Shown: piece by piece, positions 36,831 through 49,560 of the stretch
How the letters are laid out: each line of letters begins with the position of its first letter
Numbering within the stretch: position 1 is the stretch's first letter
The notes under the pieces: model-generated
Database searches by the model: none
What the model was told of the DNA's origin: nothing
The model's input: the letters and a program-made list of their open reading frames with translations, nothing else
NCBI GenBank assembly: GCA_028641055.1
Contig: CM054062.1
Location: 176,641,664 to 176,705,663 of the forward strand
Reading direction: 5' to 3'
Source of the DNA: Alopecurus myosuroides
Taxonomy: Eukaryota; Streptophyta; Magnoliopsida; Poales; Poaceae
DNA: 64,000 bases
Made by a program: the position numbers and the translations under genes

Positions 36831-39800
36831 ATGGCACCCAAAGCTAGCGCCAAGTCCAAGGGGAAAAACCCGGCTGGAAAGCAAAAGTCGGGTCAGTCAA
36901 TTTCCGCCAATAGGGCGAGATCGACTGTTACCAAGGCCAAACTCGACGAGCTGACCGAGTCTGGTGTCCAGCCCGCTGAGTCGGACATCCAGTGGAGGAC
37001 GCCGGGTGAGGAGACCCGGCCTTCACCAGGTCCGGATGAGGTAGTTATCTTTCTCGAGCACGTGATCCGGGGTTTCCGCCCCCCCCCCGGGTTACCCTTT
37101 TTTCCGGGATCTCTTGGACCACTACAAGCTCCGTGTTTTTGATATCGGTCCGAACTCAATGTTAAACATTTGCCACTTCATAGTTCTTTGCGAAGCCTAT
37201 CTCTGTATTCCCCCAAATCTTGCTTTGTTCCTAGAGTTGTTCAAGTGCAAACCCTGCCGGGAGAGCACGGACGGGCCCCTCCTAGTTTGTGGGGGGGCCT
37301 CGATTCAGAGACGTAAAAACTCTCTGATGCCGACTCTCAGCCTTCACAGTCATGTGAAGCACTGGCAGAAAACCTATTTCTACTGCCGAGACACCTCAAC
37401 ACCCGGCCAAAAGCCTTTGCAGGGTTTCTCAGCTGAAACTCTAGCCCTTTCCGACAATCTCAATTCCTTTGCATCCGAAGCCGACAGACAGTCAATCCAG
37501 CCCCTCCTTCACAAACTCGCCGTGTTAGCAGCCCAGGGTCTTGTTGGTCTAAACTTAATCAAAACCTGGATCAGCTGCCGGATCCATCTGAATAGCATAC
37601 GCCCAAAGCTAATCTGCGAGTACTCTGGCCACCTTACCGATTCTCTCCGATACTCGGAGAAATCATACCCGGCGCTGGATGTGAACAAGTCCATGAAGGA
37701 CTTCTTGGCCGAGAAAGTTGATGTCATCAAAAGCATCTCCGGGCTCGGCCCCTTTACGAGCTCTAACCCGGCTCCTCCAGTAAGAACCGACTATCACCTT
37801 CGATACTTACTGATCTTTCTCATTTACATGTACTAACTTTTGTCTTGTTATTTCTCACCCAGGAAACCGATGCATTCTGGAAGATTGTCACCCCTCCCCC
37901 TTCTGAAAACTCGGAGGAGGAGGAGGAGGAGGAGCCGACTGACAGTGATGAAGGTACTTCCGGGTCTCAGCTCAATAAATACTTTGTTAGCCTATTAGAC
38001 AAAAATTCTTCCCCTTCCGACAATGCCCCACCATCACCAGCGCTGGATGATAAAGACGACTCTCAACCGGAGGAAAGCGAGGCAGAGCCGGAGGCTGAAG
38101 TTGGCCAGAAGAGGAAACCCAGGAAAGTTGTCTTCAAGGCGCCGTACTCTTCCATGACCTCAGAGCCGTACTCCTATGCCAATATGTGCAAACTCAACAT
38201 GTATCTAACCACTACATCATCTCTGAAGGACAAGGTTCCAGCCAAGCGACGGGTAACCCGGACTTCTCCGGGTGATGATCCTCTCCATCCCGGGATCCCT
38301 ATGTCGTCCGCTCGCCGAGCCGGTACTCCTTCCACTTACTCTACCTATAATCCTCGAAAATGTCCATCTCCAAATCATCCCTTAGCCGGACAACTCCGGG
38401 TCTCACTTTCCGACTCTTTATCAGCGTCCTCCGGGTCTAGCAAAGATCTCCCAACCGACTTTGTCATGAACACTGGGTAATCCGCTTTCCTTGGCCAATA
38501 TATCTGCATTTTCCATATCTTCCGTTTATTACTTACTAACTTTTTCTTTTTCTTTTTCTTTCCTCAGAGCCAAGGTCACACTTAGTGACCAGGAGGACAT
38601 GCTCATTGACAACCCGACCATGGAAGACCCGGAGAGCGCTACCAAGCCCATACATGGTGAAGAAGAAGAGCTGGACGACACCGTCGGCCCAAGAGCCGAG
38701 TTTCCCCTGCCAACACATCAATCGGCTGACGCTGACGTCGAGTATCTGGGAACACAGAGGGTAATCCCTCCTCCTAACACCCAAGCGACCAGAGTCGACC
38801 CGCTCAAGCAGGAGAGAACCCCGCCGCCGGGTAATCTGAACCCTAGCTCCTCCAGGACGAATCTCAGTGGCCTTGATTTTGAAGGGATGCTGGAGGAGTA
38901 TTATTCTCTGAAAGCTAGTGAGAAGGATATTATCGAGTCTCTGGCAGCTGAGCATCAGGTAACTTAACCGATATTATTTACATACTCATCTAGTCCCCAA
39001 GTTCCGGGTGAACTGTACATAGTTTACTCGGTACTTCCATAGCTATATAGTCGTCCATACTTGGTTTTTACCCTACGACCGACTAATATTTCCTTGTCTA
39101 TTTTTCAGGCTTATGTGACCCGTACGGAGGAGATGTTGGCGAAAACTAACGAACTCCTCCAAGTTGAGACCAAACTCAGAGAAGAGCTGGAGGCCGAGGT
39201 GAAGGACCTTTCCAAGGATTGCAAGAAATACAAGAAAAAACTCCATCACGCTGAGGGTTTGCTGAAAAAATTATCAACCTTTGTTTCCGATACTTACAGC
39301 TCCTTAATTGGTAAACGAACCTAACTTCTTGATTATCATTCGGGTTTCTTATTTTGTAGGGTCTATAAACCGAGCCTTACCACTTTGCTTTTCTCTTTAT
39401 TCTGCAGGTCTGGGTGACAAAGTTGATGATGAAGATGATATAGAGAAACTAAAGACCCTGAAGGCGGCTATCCGGCAGTTTTCTGTGGGGACCAAGTGGA
39501 CCCTTGAAGCCGTGAAGTGGCCTGGTGCTTATGGCAGCGTATCCCAGATGCTCGATGCGTGCTCGACGATCCCTGCCTGGATCGATCACTGGAAGCGCTC
39601 AGCATGCCGGGTTGGGGTGACCCGTGACCTCGCATTGGCCAAAGCCTACTATCCTAGGCTTGAGCCGGCAACACTTGTGAACGGATTCCCTGAATTCAAT
39701 ACTGACGGCTCTCGATTCTCGGCAAAGGACTTCAAAGCTCTCCACACTCAGATTCGTCACTCGGCCAGCTTGATTGCCGAGAAACTTGATGCGAACAAGC

Positions 39801-40069
39801 TTACCCCACCGTACAACGCTGAGGATAAGCCGGTACCTTCTGCTCTCCCTGCACCTTTTGATATGCTAGCCCGGTGGAAGGAGGAAGTTGCCAAGAAGAA
39901 GGCCGAGGCCGACTCTGTGCCGACAACGTCCACTCCAGTTGTTCCTCCTCCAGCTCGGGTTGATACCGCAGTTGACCTGGACACAGAGGCAGGGAAGGCT
40001 ACAGAGGAGAACCCAGAAGACCCGGCTGCCAAGGCTACCGTTGATGACTCGGCTATGGATGCCGAGTAA
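36831..40069 (+). pseudogene. Element C antisense gene, Transposase_28-like (one frameshift)
   Basis: Five exons with canonical sites: 36831-37779, 37863-38476, 38568-38958, 39108-39310, 39408-40069. The product is like B's: basic N-terminus (MAPKASAKSKGK), core VFLEHVIRGFRPP and LRVFDIGPNSMLNICHFIV, acidic region with KRKPRK (possible nuclear signal), coiled coil (LREELEAEVKDLSKDCKKYK) and C-terminal block TKWTLEAVKW. The only visible break is in a C10 run at 37078-37087, where B has a shorter run: the frame changes between VIRGFRPP and the DHYKLRVFD segment. All later exons are open. It acts, if at all, in the retrotransposon life cycle; the biochemical role is unknown. Confidence 0.8.
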
Positions 40070-41301
40070 AGTTTTATCGTTTGCACCCATAAACACTCAT
40101 TCAACCAATAGGCATTTTGTAATACGCCTGATACACTTATTTATTTGGTAGTGCGCCTGTGCACTTGTGATACCACTCCCTTGGTTTGTAACACCCTTAA
40201 ACTTTTATGACTTTGATGGTCCTTTCGGCCATCCACCTTGATATGCGCTTTTCAGTCTTAAGCTTGCCTATTTTCGCTTTTCTACCTTGGTTGCAATAAC
40301 TGCCGATTTTTGGGTTTTGGGGTAAGTCCAAGTTTCTTTCCAAGTCCCCAAGACTCGGTTTCCGGGTCTTAGGATTTTTCGACTGGATGAACTTTGCTTC
40401 TTAAGTCCCCAAGTCCCCGAGACTCGGATTTTAGACTTTTTGAGTTCATTAGCTAGGTAATTTGTTGCTTTCTTGAGTCCCCAAGTCCCCAAGACTTGGA
40501 TTTTGGAGTCTGGGGGGTTTGTGGCTTAAGAAAACTCCATGTTCGGCTAAATCCCCGACTATAAGATTATTTGAAGTTATGCTTAATATACTGTGAGTTT
40601 CCGTCTTTTTGCTTTTTACTCTGCATAACTTGTGGTTTAGATGACCCTTTTGACCCCCTTTGTTGTAAGCCGGCTTTCGCGTGGATACTCAATGTTGCTT
40701 ATAACTCTATGAAAACAGGGTCAGGCAAGTCCCCGTGGGCATCATGACTGATTGAATTTATAGGCCAGCAATCATGCCACTTTGTTGCGAGTCACATCAA
40801 GTTTAAGCAAGAAAGGCCAAGAAAAGTTTGGCTCTATTGTCCAGGTTATGAGATTGTGACTGTACTTATTGCAAGTAATCAGCCCTCATACCTTGATGGC
40901 ATCGTGGGCGGGTCTGAGTTTGCAACTGTGCTATTCAAGCAATCAGCCCCCAAGACCTAAGTATGTACTATGCAATAGATGACTTAGCAAGAAACGAAAA
41001 AGAGGATGCAAACCTAGCACTATATTTCTCGTAACTTGGAAACTATAACTAATTAAATGTGACGTACTTACCTGATGTAAATCATAACTAGATATAGAAA
41101 AGACATGCAAAAGAAGAAAATGCAAGAAAAGCAAGAACCATAATGACTTAACCATCTCTTTATTGATATAGAAAGGTTAGGTCAGCAGGCCGCCTCATTA
41201 AAAACCCTCCAGTCCCCTTAGGTACCCTGGATAGGAAAAGAGTGCGTCTGAAACCCGCGGCCTGTTACATCGTGTATTTGAACTTGCAAATTGAGTCTAT
41301 G
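40070..41301. other. Convergent 3' region of element C with repeated AGTCCCCAAG motifs
   Basis: Non-coding. AGTCCCCAAG or close variants occur at about 40340, 40403, 40411, 40477, 40485 and 40728, several as adjacent pairs, and AGCCCCCAAG at 40945. They resemble the complement of the element's polypurine tract. Confidence 0.6.
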
Positions 41302-44300
41302 CTAAGTGTAGTAGGGACGCAACTGAGCCACGTTCCATGGTCTTTCCCGTTCTTGCATAGATGAAGTGGTGTGGGCGGTGTCATTGACAGTATCCGACTC
41401 CTCCCACGCATCTATCAAGTAGTATGATCTATTGTGCGAATTCCGGCTTATGATGAACGGGCCCTCCCATGATGGAGATAACTTATGCTTTCCTTCCTTT
41501 GATTGTACTAAGCGCAATACCAGGTCCCCTTCCTGGAAGACCCGGGTTTTGACTCGACGACTGTGATACCGCCTCAAATCCTGTTGATATATAGCTGATT
41601 GCTCCAAAGCTTGCTCCCTGTGCTCTTCTAACATGTCCACAGCATCTTGCCGGGTCTTCTCGTTCTCCACCTCAACATAAGCTGCTACTCGGGGCGAGTC
41701 ATGGATAATGTCACTCGGAAGAACTGCCTCTGCACCATAAACCATGAAAAACGGAGTCATCTGAGTAGATCTGTTAGGTGTAGTGTTAATTCTCCAAACC
41801 ACAGATGGTAACTCCTCTACCCATGCTCCAGCAGCTTTGAGGCACGGGACTCATAGTCGTGGTTTCAACCCACGAAGTAACTCCTGGTTTTCCCTCTCTA
41901 CTTGTCCATTAGCTTGTGGATGGGCTACTGAGGCTACATCAAGGCGGATGCCGTTGTTTCCACAAAACTTTTCCATCTCACCTAAGGACATGTTGGTTCC
42001 ATTATCTGTTATTATGCTATGAGGATATCCAAACCGATAGATGATCTTTTTCAAGAACTTGACGGCTGTAGCTGCTTCACAATTGGCATGACTTCGACCC
42101 ATTTAGTAAATTTATCAATAGCCACCAAAAGATGAGTCTTTTTGCAAGGATACATATCAAAGGGACTCACCATATCCATACCCCAAACCGCAAACGTCCA
42201 AGTCAGTGGGATTGTTCGCAACTCCATAGCCGGCACGTGGGTTTGGCGAGTGTACCTTTGACATCCATCGCATCTTGCTACCAATCGTTCCGCATCCGCC
42301 AAAGCCGTGAGCCAGAAGAAGCCGTGTCGATATGCTTTAGCCACAAGGGATCTTGTGGAGGCATGGTGCCCACAATCACCTTCATGGATCTCCCTTAGAA
42401 TCTGCCGGCCTTCCTCTGGGGTTACACAACACAAAAAGACGCCTGCAGCACTCCTCTTGTAAAGTTCACCGTTAATGATAGAATAGCCCTTCGCTCGTCT
42501 CAAGATTTGCCTGGCTAAAACTTCCTGCGATGGTAACTCGCCTCGTGACAGGTAGGCCAAGAACGGCTCCGTCCACTCGGGAATAGCACGCACTGCAGCC
42601 ACAAACTCCAAATCTGGGTCTCGGTTAGCCACCTCTTCTTCAGATTCGGTTTTGACTGAGGGCCGCCATAACTCGTCCAGAATAACGTTAGGCGGAACCA
42701 TCTCTCGACGCGAGCCGAGTCTTGCGAGCGCATCTGATGCCTCGTTCTTTCGCCTGTCAATGTGTTCCACCTGATATCCGGAAAAAGATCCGGCTACCCG
42801 GTCTACCTCTCTGCGATATGCTGCCATTGTTGCATCCTTTCTACCCCAGGTTCCTGAGACCTGCTGCACCACAAGATCCGAATCTCCATAACACCGTATT
42901 CACCTTATGTTCATCTCCTTTGCTACTCGTAGTCCGTGTAATAGGGCCTCATACTCGGCCACATTGTTGGAGCAATCAAAATGGATCTGCAATACGTAAC
43001 TTAATTTGTCTCCTTTTGGTGATGTGAGTACCACCCCGGCTCCTGATCCCTCGTATTGTTTGGAACCATCAAAGTGCATCACCCAAGACTCGGAATTTGG
43101 CATCATTATGGGCATGCTCGTGTGAGTCCAATCATTGATAAAATCAGCTAAAGCCTGGGACTTGATTGCAGACCGAGGCTCGTAGTTGATGTGATAATCT
43201 CCCATCTCAATGGCCCACTTGGCTATTCTTCCTGTCGCATCTGAATTTCTAATAATATCTGCCATTGGTATGGAGCTAACCACCGTTATGGGGTGTTCCT
43301 GAAAGTACGGCTTCAATTTTCGGCTGGCCATGAAGACCCCAAAAACTAGCTTTTGCCAGTGTGGGTAACGCTGCTTTGCTTCCGATAAAACTTCACTCAC
43401 ATAGTAAACCGGCCTTTGTACCGGGTGATCCTTTCCGTCCTCCTTGCGCTCAACCACAACCACTGCACTGACTGCCCGGGGCCCGGCTGCAACATATAAC
43501 AGCATGGGCTCCTTAGGACCCGGCGCAGGTAAGACTCGTGCCTCCGATAACAGCTTTTTCAGGGCCTCAAAGGCCTCGTCCGCCTCTTGGTCCCACACGA
43601 ATTTATCTGTTTTCTTCAAGAGTCGGTACAAGGGTATCGCTTTTTCTCCGAGCCGAGATATAAACCGGCTCAAGGCTGTCACGCACCTCGTGAGTTTTTG
43701 GACATGTTTCAGCTGTTCCGGCTTTTTCAGATTCTGGATAGCTTTGATCTTTTCCGGGTTGGCTTCGATCCCTCGTTCAGAAACGATGAAACCGAGTAAT
43801 TTCCCCGCAGGCACTCCGAATACGCACTTAGTCGGGTTAAGCTTCATATGGTATCTCCTCAGGTTCTTGAAGGTCTCCTTTAAGTCATCTATGAAAGTTT
43901 CAGCTTTCCTTGTTTTAATCACCACATCATCCACATAGGCATGAACATTGCGTCCAATTTGATCCTCAAAGCACTTCTGAATACACCGCTGATACGTTGC
44001 GCCGGCGTTTTTCAGCCCAAAGGTCATGGTCTTATAGCAAAAAGCACCAAAGGGGGTTATGAACGAAGTTTTCTCCCAATCCTCCTTTTTGAGCTTTATT
44101 TGATGATACCCAGAATAAGCATCCAGGAAACATAATAAGTCACAACCTGCGACCGCATCTATGATCTGATCTATCCTTGGGAGGGCAAATGGATCCTTTG
44201 GGCAATGCTTGTTGAGACTTGTATAATCTATGCACATTCTCCACTCATTATTCTTTTTCAGCACTAAGACCGGGTTTGCCAGCCAATCCGGGTGAAAGAC

Positions 44301-45520
44301 TTCCATAATAAAGCCGGCTGCTAGGAGTCGAGCTATTTCTGCCCCTATGGCCTTTCTCCTTTCCTCGTTCATTTTTCTCAGGCCTTGCTTCACTGGTCGA
44401 GACTTGGGATCAACGTGCAAGCTGTGTTCGGCGAGTTCGGTCGGGATACCCGGCATATCACTCGGCGTCCAAGCGAACACGTCCTGGTTCTCGCGAATAA
44501 ACTTTATGAGTGCCTCTTCCTCCTCGTTACCCAGGTTAGAACCTATAGCAAACTGCTTGGAAGAATCACCCTCGACGAAGGCCACCATCTTTGTGTCTTG
44601 GGCTGCTTTAAACTTAGCTCTCTCGTCTTCCGAGTTTGGTTTCTTCAAAGCTGTTCTATCCTCCGGGTCTACCTGAGACCGGTAATACTTGAGCTCTTCC
44701 TTCCTGCAGGCCTGTTCTGTCATTGCCGCATCTCCTTCATCACACTCTGCTGCCACAACCCGGTTCCCATGTATAGTGATGGTCTGCTTAGGACCCGGGA
44801 TTTTTAGTTGTAGGTATACGTAACACGGCCTGGCCATGAATTTGGCGTAAGCCGGCCTTCCAAACAGCGCGTGATAAGGACTGCGCAACTTCACCACCTC
44901 AAACGTGAGCCATTCCACTCGGAAATTATCCTTGGATTCTCCAAAAGCGACTTCAAGCGTTATTTTTCTTCAGGGCACGCCGAGTGGCCCGACACAATTC
45001 CGTGGAAAACTGTGGAACTTTTCTGCAGCTGAGACTCTTTGAGCCCTATGCGTAGGAAGGTTTCCCAGTGTAGGATATTGATGCTACTTCCGCCATCCAT
45101 CAAAACCTTTTTCAACTCATAGCCATTGACTTGCGGTGCCACCACCAAAGCTAGCACACCCGGATGTTCTATTGTTTCCGGTTGATCCCTCCTGCTCCAC
45201 GTTACCTCCTGATCTGACCATCTCAAGTATCTCGGAACACCTGAAGAAACCGAGTTTACGGCCCTTTTAAGTATCTTTCTCTCTTTGTTAGAAGTCCCGG
45301 TAGTGTGGACCTGATATTGTCCTAGCTGTTTTGGGTTGGCTTGGAAACCTCCAGCACCTCCTTCATTATTACCCGGATTGCCACCTCCTACGTTGCCAGC
45401 GGGGCGGGGGGGGGTGGTCCGTTGCCCGGGTTTCCACCCGGACCCGGTCCTCCTCCCCGGCCTGCACCTCGCAGGGACTTCTGTATCTCTTCGTTTTTCC
45501 ATCTCTGTAAGTCCACGCAT
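41302..45520 (-). pseudogene. Element C protease-RT-RNase H-integrase
   Basis: Protease (45520-44960) has VLMDGGSSINIL and ends at a 1-bp deletion near 44970. A 672-codon open segment (44918-42900) carries RT (RMCIDYTSLNKHCPKDPFALPRI, AYVDDVVIKT), the first RNase H and most of the second RNase H (MHFDGSKQYEGSGAGVVL). One nonsense codon at 42900-42898 (TAT in B, TGA here) separates it from 42872-42051 with the rest of that RNase H, HHASTRS and WGMDMVSPF. A ~10-bp deletion near 42085 breaks the integrase before IITDNGTNMS (42102-41851), and a stop near 41850 precedes the C-terminal piece 41802-41302. The breaks are few, in line with a moderately young insert. Confidence 0.85.
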
Positions 45521-47929
45521 TGCTCCAACGAATGATTAGCCGGCTTGCCATTCCTACTGTGACGCGGACAAGGCATCCTAAAGGCCTCTATACGGTTAGC
45601 CGGCCTCGGTGGTCCTTGGTAATTTCCTCCGTTGAAGTTTCCTTCTACCCTGGGTCTTGGAAACCCGACCTCGGTATTAGCAACAAACTTGGAGTTTCCT
45701 TCATACGGGCGTTTGTGCCGGTTATTTCCATTACTCCCCCCGTTATTACCCGGTGCAGCCCCGTTACCGGGTCTTCCATTATTGTTTGCGTTGGCCTTCG
45801 CTTTTTTGTCCTCAACCTCCTCTTCTGTGGTGTTAGTGGTGGCATGTTTGTTGCATGCGTCCATCAACTCCCCCATCGTGATTTCCGAAGCATGCCGACT
45901 GGATTTAATGCGCGTCAGTTTTTGCACCAAGGGTATGTATTTGCACGTTTTTGCCATAGCCTGTAACGCATCTTTTGGCTGAATATCAGTGGAGGAGTGG
46001 AGAATTTCCATAACCCGGCGCACCCAGCTGCGCGCCGACTCTCCCTTCCTCTGGACACATCTTTCCAAATCATCAATCGTGAATAACTTCTGGCATGTTC
46101 TATGAAAGTGCTTAACGAAAGCTGTTTTCAACTCGTTCCATGAATTGATGGATCTGTCCGGCAGGTTGTTGAACCATAATTTTGCTGCTCCCTTGGACAT
46201 CATGAGATACACGAACTTGGCTTGAAGCTTTTCTGATGCATTGCGAATGGACATTGCCATCTCATAACTGCTCAGCCAGGTCTCAGGATCCATGGTTGGC
46301 TCATAGTTTACAACTTTACCCGGTTCCTTGAATTTATCCGGGTATGGTTCTGCTCTGATGGCGTCCGACAGACATTTAGGGCCGGCCAGGTTGGTCAATA
46401 CCGGCCTAGCTCGTGATACATAAGACTCGGCTGGCGCGGCTGGGGGTGCGGCACCTATTTCCCTTGCACTGCTGACCCGGCCATGCGCCTCGCACGGGAA
46501 CTATCGACTATTGCCTGTGCTGCCGAAACTTCGGGAGCTGCTGGCCTACGAGGAGGAGGCGGCATTTGATGCTGCTCTGCCCTCCGTCGTGCCGAGCTTG
46601 ACTGAATATTCCTCGTGTTTCTGGGTTGCCGGCTGACATACGGTATCCCACGCAAACCACTTCTATGGTCCGGGTAATTTGCCTGCTGAGCCACTACGGT
46701 GCGTAGCATCTCTATGGCCTGCCGAGTTTCGATTTCTTGAGGCTTCTCTCCCAGTGGAATACGGTCGAGCGCTAGGGTCGCGGCGTACACGTTATCCATG
46801 GAGTTATTGAAGTGACCCGGGGGGTGTGAAATCGTGACGGTGGCAGCGCCGTATTGCCCCCAAGAGTCCCAGCGGGTAACCCGGCTGGTGCATTGGCCGG
46901 CTGTCCCCCGAGCGTCGCTCCCTGAAACCCGGTTCCCTGATTCACAAACAGGATTAGCTGATCTTGGGGAGTAATAAACAGTGTGGCCGGCTGTAGATTT
47001 CCACTTTCTGCCGGTAACCTCGTCTGATGCCTTTGATTGTATATCCTTGTTGTTTGAGCCTGAATTCGATCCTCCAATTCTTCCAACTCACGCTGGCGCT
47101 CAGCCATCCCTTGCCTCTCAGCTTCTACTTCCCTTCTCTGTTGCTCCAATGCCCGGAGGGATACATCTAGGTCTCGAGCACGCGCCGCTGCGTTTTCTGG
47201 GGTTATCACTATTGCCAATACGGTGGGATCCAAGATCAAATTGTTGCTGAACAGAGCCGGATTTTGTGAACGTGAAGTTCCTGCTCCCGTTGCTCTGTTT
47301 GCCATGAACCCAAACATATTCCTATTCCGCTCACTTTCCCCCGTTGCACTAGTAACAGAGGCCGTCTCTCCATCGACCTGGGCTATGACCGGGTTTCCAT
47401 TAGCCGGTGTTTGTTGTTGGGCCAGCGCTCGCGCCGCTCCAGCCACGGCCGCCGATACATCGCCCTGATTAAGATTGATTGCAGGGGCTGTGTAGACCGC
47501 GACTCTGCGCGCGATGCCTAGCGACGATTCGTATTCTTCCTCTTCGTCACTATCTTCTTCGTACCGATCCTCAAGCAAGTGCAAGATAGACTCGATATCA
47601 TCTTCTCCCATAACCCGGCCACGCGGGGTCCATACTGGCTCCTCCGGCTGTTCCCTCTTCGTGGTGGGCTCCTTCTCCGGATCTACCGCCCCGACCGATT
47701 CTTCTCCGTCCGATTGAACACAGGTATCGTCCCCTGACACAGAATCACATTCATTATGGTCAGAAACAAAACCAGATGCACGTACCACACCGACGAAGAC
47801 GTTGACCCAGCCGATCGTGACGACAGATCCGGTTTCCAGCAGATCCGACTCTGGCCCCCAGCCAAAGTCGTCCACGATCTTCTCTCCTTCTGGGTTGGTG
47901 ATGATCTCGCCGATGACGAGGTCCTTCAT
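45388..47929 (-). pseudogene. Element C gag
   Basis: The likely start is the Met at 47929 (MKDLVIGEIITNPEGEKIVDD), shared with B. The frame is open to 46772, passes acidic (DSDEEEEYESS) and coiled-coil (REVEAERQGMAERQRELEEL) parts, then shifts twice to 46398-45388, the capsid-type domain (EPYPDKFKEPGKVVNYEPT, WFNNLPDRSINSW) and a Cys/His cluster (CPRHSRNGKPANHSLEQC). The frame upstream of the Met stays open through the PBS into the LTR. The end lies just after a C-rich tract (45401-45414) where protease begins in the -1 frame. Confidence 0.8.
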
Positions 47930-47974
47930 GCTTTCCCGAGCTTCTCCCGTGATGTAAACACCTTTGGACGTAGG

Positions 47975-47991
47975 CCCCACGGTGGGCGCCA
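47975..47991 (-). promoter_or_regulatory. Primer-binding site of element C
   Basis: Minus-strand TGGCGCCCACCGTGGGG, two bases inside the LTR; identical in element E. Confidence 0.8.
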
Positions 47992-47993
47992 AC

Positions 47994-48455
47994 TGTCGTG
48001 GGATAATCACGGCAGACGTTACCAGGGGTAACTTACTTTGGGGCAAATCGACTCTGGTGTTTGGGAGAGGGTTTAGCTCAGGGGAAATCATGCCTTCTGG
48101 TGATCTGGTAGCTCGGGCTGTAATGTCGCCGAGTCTCAAATCTAGGATTACAACTATCAGCTCTCGTACTACTGGAATACTCGAATAGCTGGAAAACTCT
48201 CCCTCTCTGTCCCAGGAACCGGTTTATATATTACCCGGCTCTCTGGCTTCCTATACAAGACATACCCGGAATCCTACCCGGAATACACACATAACCCTAG
48301 CTTTCCTAATCTTGGCTCCCAAGGTACGGATTACAAGATCCACGCTCCCTCTTGGGCCTTCTAGAAACTCTTCCGCCTTGGGCCGGGTCTTGCGTGATTT
48401 CCTTCGGGCCGGGTTTCACCTAGACATAACCTGCTGGGTTACCATCCCCCCAACA
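47994..48455 (-). repeat. Element C LTR (5' in element sense)
   Basis: 462 bp, TG...CA, with the same TATA inverted repeat as its partner (right arm one base changed, CCGGCTC). Directly followed by the TACTT duplication. Confidence 0.92.
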
Positions 48456-48460
48456 TACTT

Positions 48461-49555
48461 GCCATGCTAGTATTCTTAGTTTTTCTTCTAGTTACTGCAA
48501 AAATTCATGTTTAGCTCTTGTTTTCATTGCATCTCTTAATCAGAGTTATTAGTTTTAGTAGTGCTATGTGACCACTCTCATGTTTTCTTTCTGCAGCATG
48601 TAGATGATTTTTGTTAAAGCATATTTTGTATGGTGCTTGTTGGGAAAAGAACTGTTGCTTGAGGTAGAATTTTTAACTGTGCAAGTAGAAGCTTAGACTG
48701 CGGCTACAACTTTTTCATATCATGCTAGATGTTATTTTAGTTTTAAAGCCTTTTGGTTATTGAGTAGCATGATTATCCTCAAATAGGTGAGAGTGTTTAA
48801 TGTGTCATTGAAAGAATCATGAGTTGTTCTTGTCATATTGAAGCATAAATTTGTGGTATTCTCCTTTGAATGTTTTATTTGATTGACTTGGCGCATGCTC
48901 ACACCATGTTTATGACTATGAACCAGTCATGAATAGCCTCCATGATCATTTAGTTTTTGAATTTTTGGTACCAGTTATGCTTTGATTAATGATGTTTATG
49001 TCTCTATGCATGATTATGGCTCTTATGCTCTCTTGATTTGTCGCTCCCAGTCTTTTGCTAGCATCCACCTGTACTGAGTATTAGCTCTACTCGTGCATCC
49101 AACTCTCTAAAACCAAAGTTTTCCTAACGTGTCCATCATAGCTACCTACATGTGGTAATTAACCGCCACTCCAAAGTAAATTGCTCATGTGTTACCTTTA
49201 AAACTTTCAAAATTACTCCTGTTTTGTGCTCCTGTTTTAGCTCATGAGGACGTAAATAGAGAATATTTATCTCACTTGTTGATTGGACTTTCACACCCTG
49301 GACTAGTGGCTTCATCCGCTTATTAAATGATAGAAGAGCTGGCAGGGGGGGTGCCCAGACCCAAATTAATAACACAATTTCTCTTTATTATGTCTGCCCC
49401 TGATTTATCAGTCAAAGCATAATTGTGTAAACAAAAGAGAAAGGGGGATGACCTTCTACCCAGATGAGTCCTTATATGGGAGCCGCTCTTGTGAAGTCTA
49501 GTTTGGCTTGTGACGTACTGTATTTTCTGTTTACCATTCGTTGACATAAGCATAC
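48461..49555 (+). other. Element A interior between C and D
   Basis: AT-rich, non-coding, no pol remnants on either strand. It continues A's 3' untranslated part. Confidence 0.6.
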
Positions 49556-49560
49556 ACCTC

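Larger units (their letters stand above)
35425..48455 (-). mobile_element. Element C: Tat-type Ty3-gypsy retrotransposon with antisense gene
   Basis: 13,031 bp with perfect TACTT duplications (35420-35424 and 48456-48460). LTRs are 35425-35875 (451 bp) and 47994-48455 (462 bp); the right one has an extra ~12-bp repeat (ACCCGGAATCCT). Substitutions are about 3%, roughly 1.2 My. Layout equals B: gag-pol on minus, spliced gene on plus. Its LTR shares the ends and several blocks with B but lacks others, so B and C are subfamilies with diverging LTRs. Confidence 0.92.

Noticed and set aside
20539..48455. B and C as one tandem or segmental duplication
   Set aside because: Each has its own LTR pair and its own target duplication, and the LTRs differ in length and content, so they are separate insertions.
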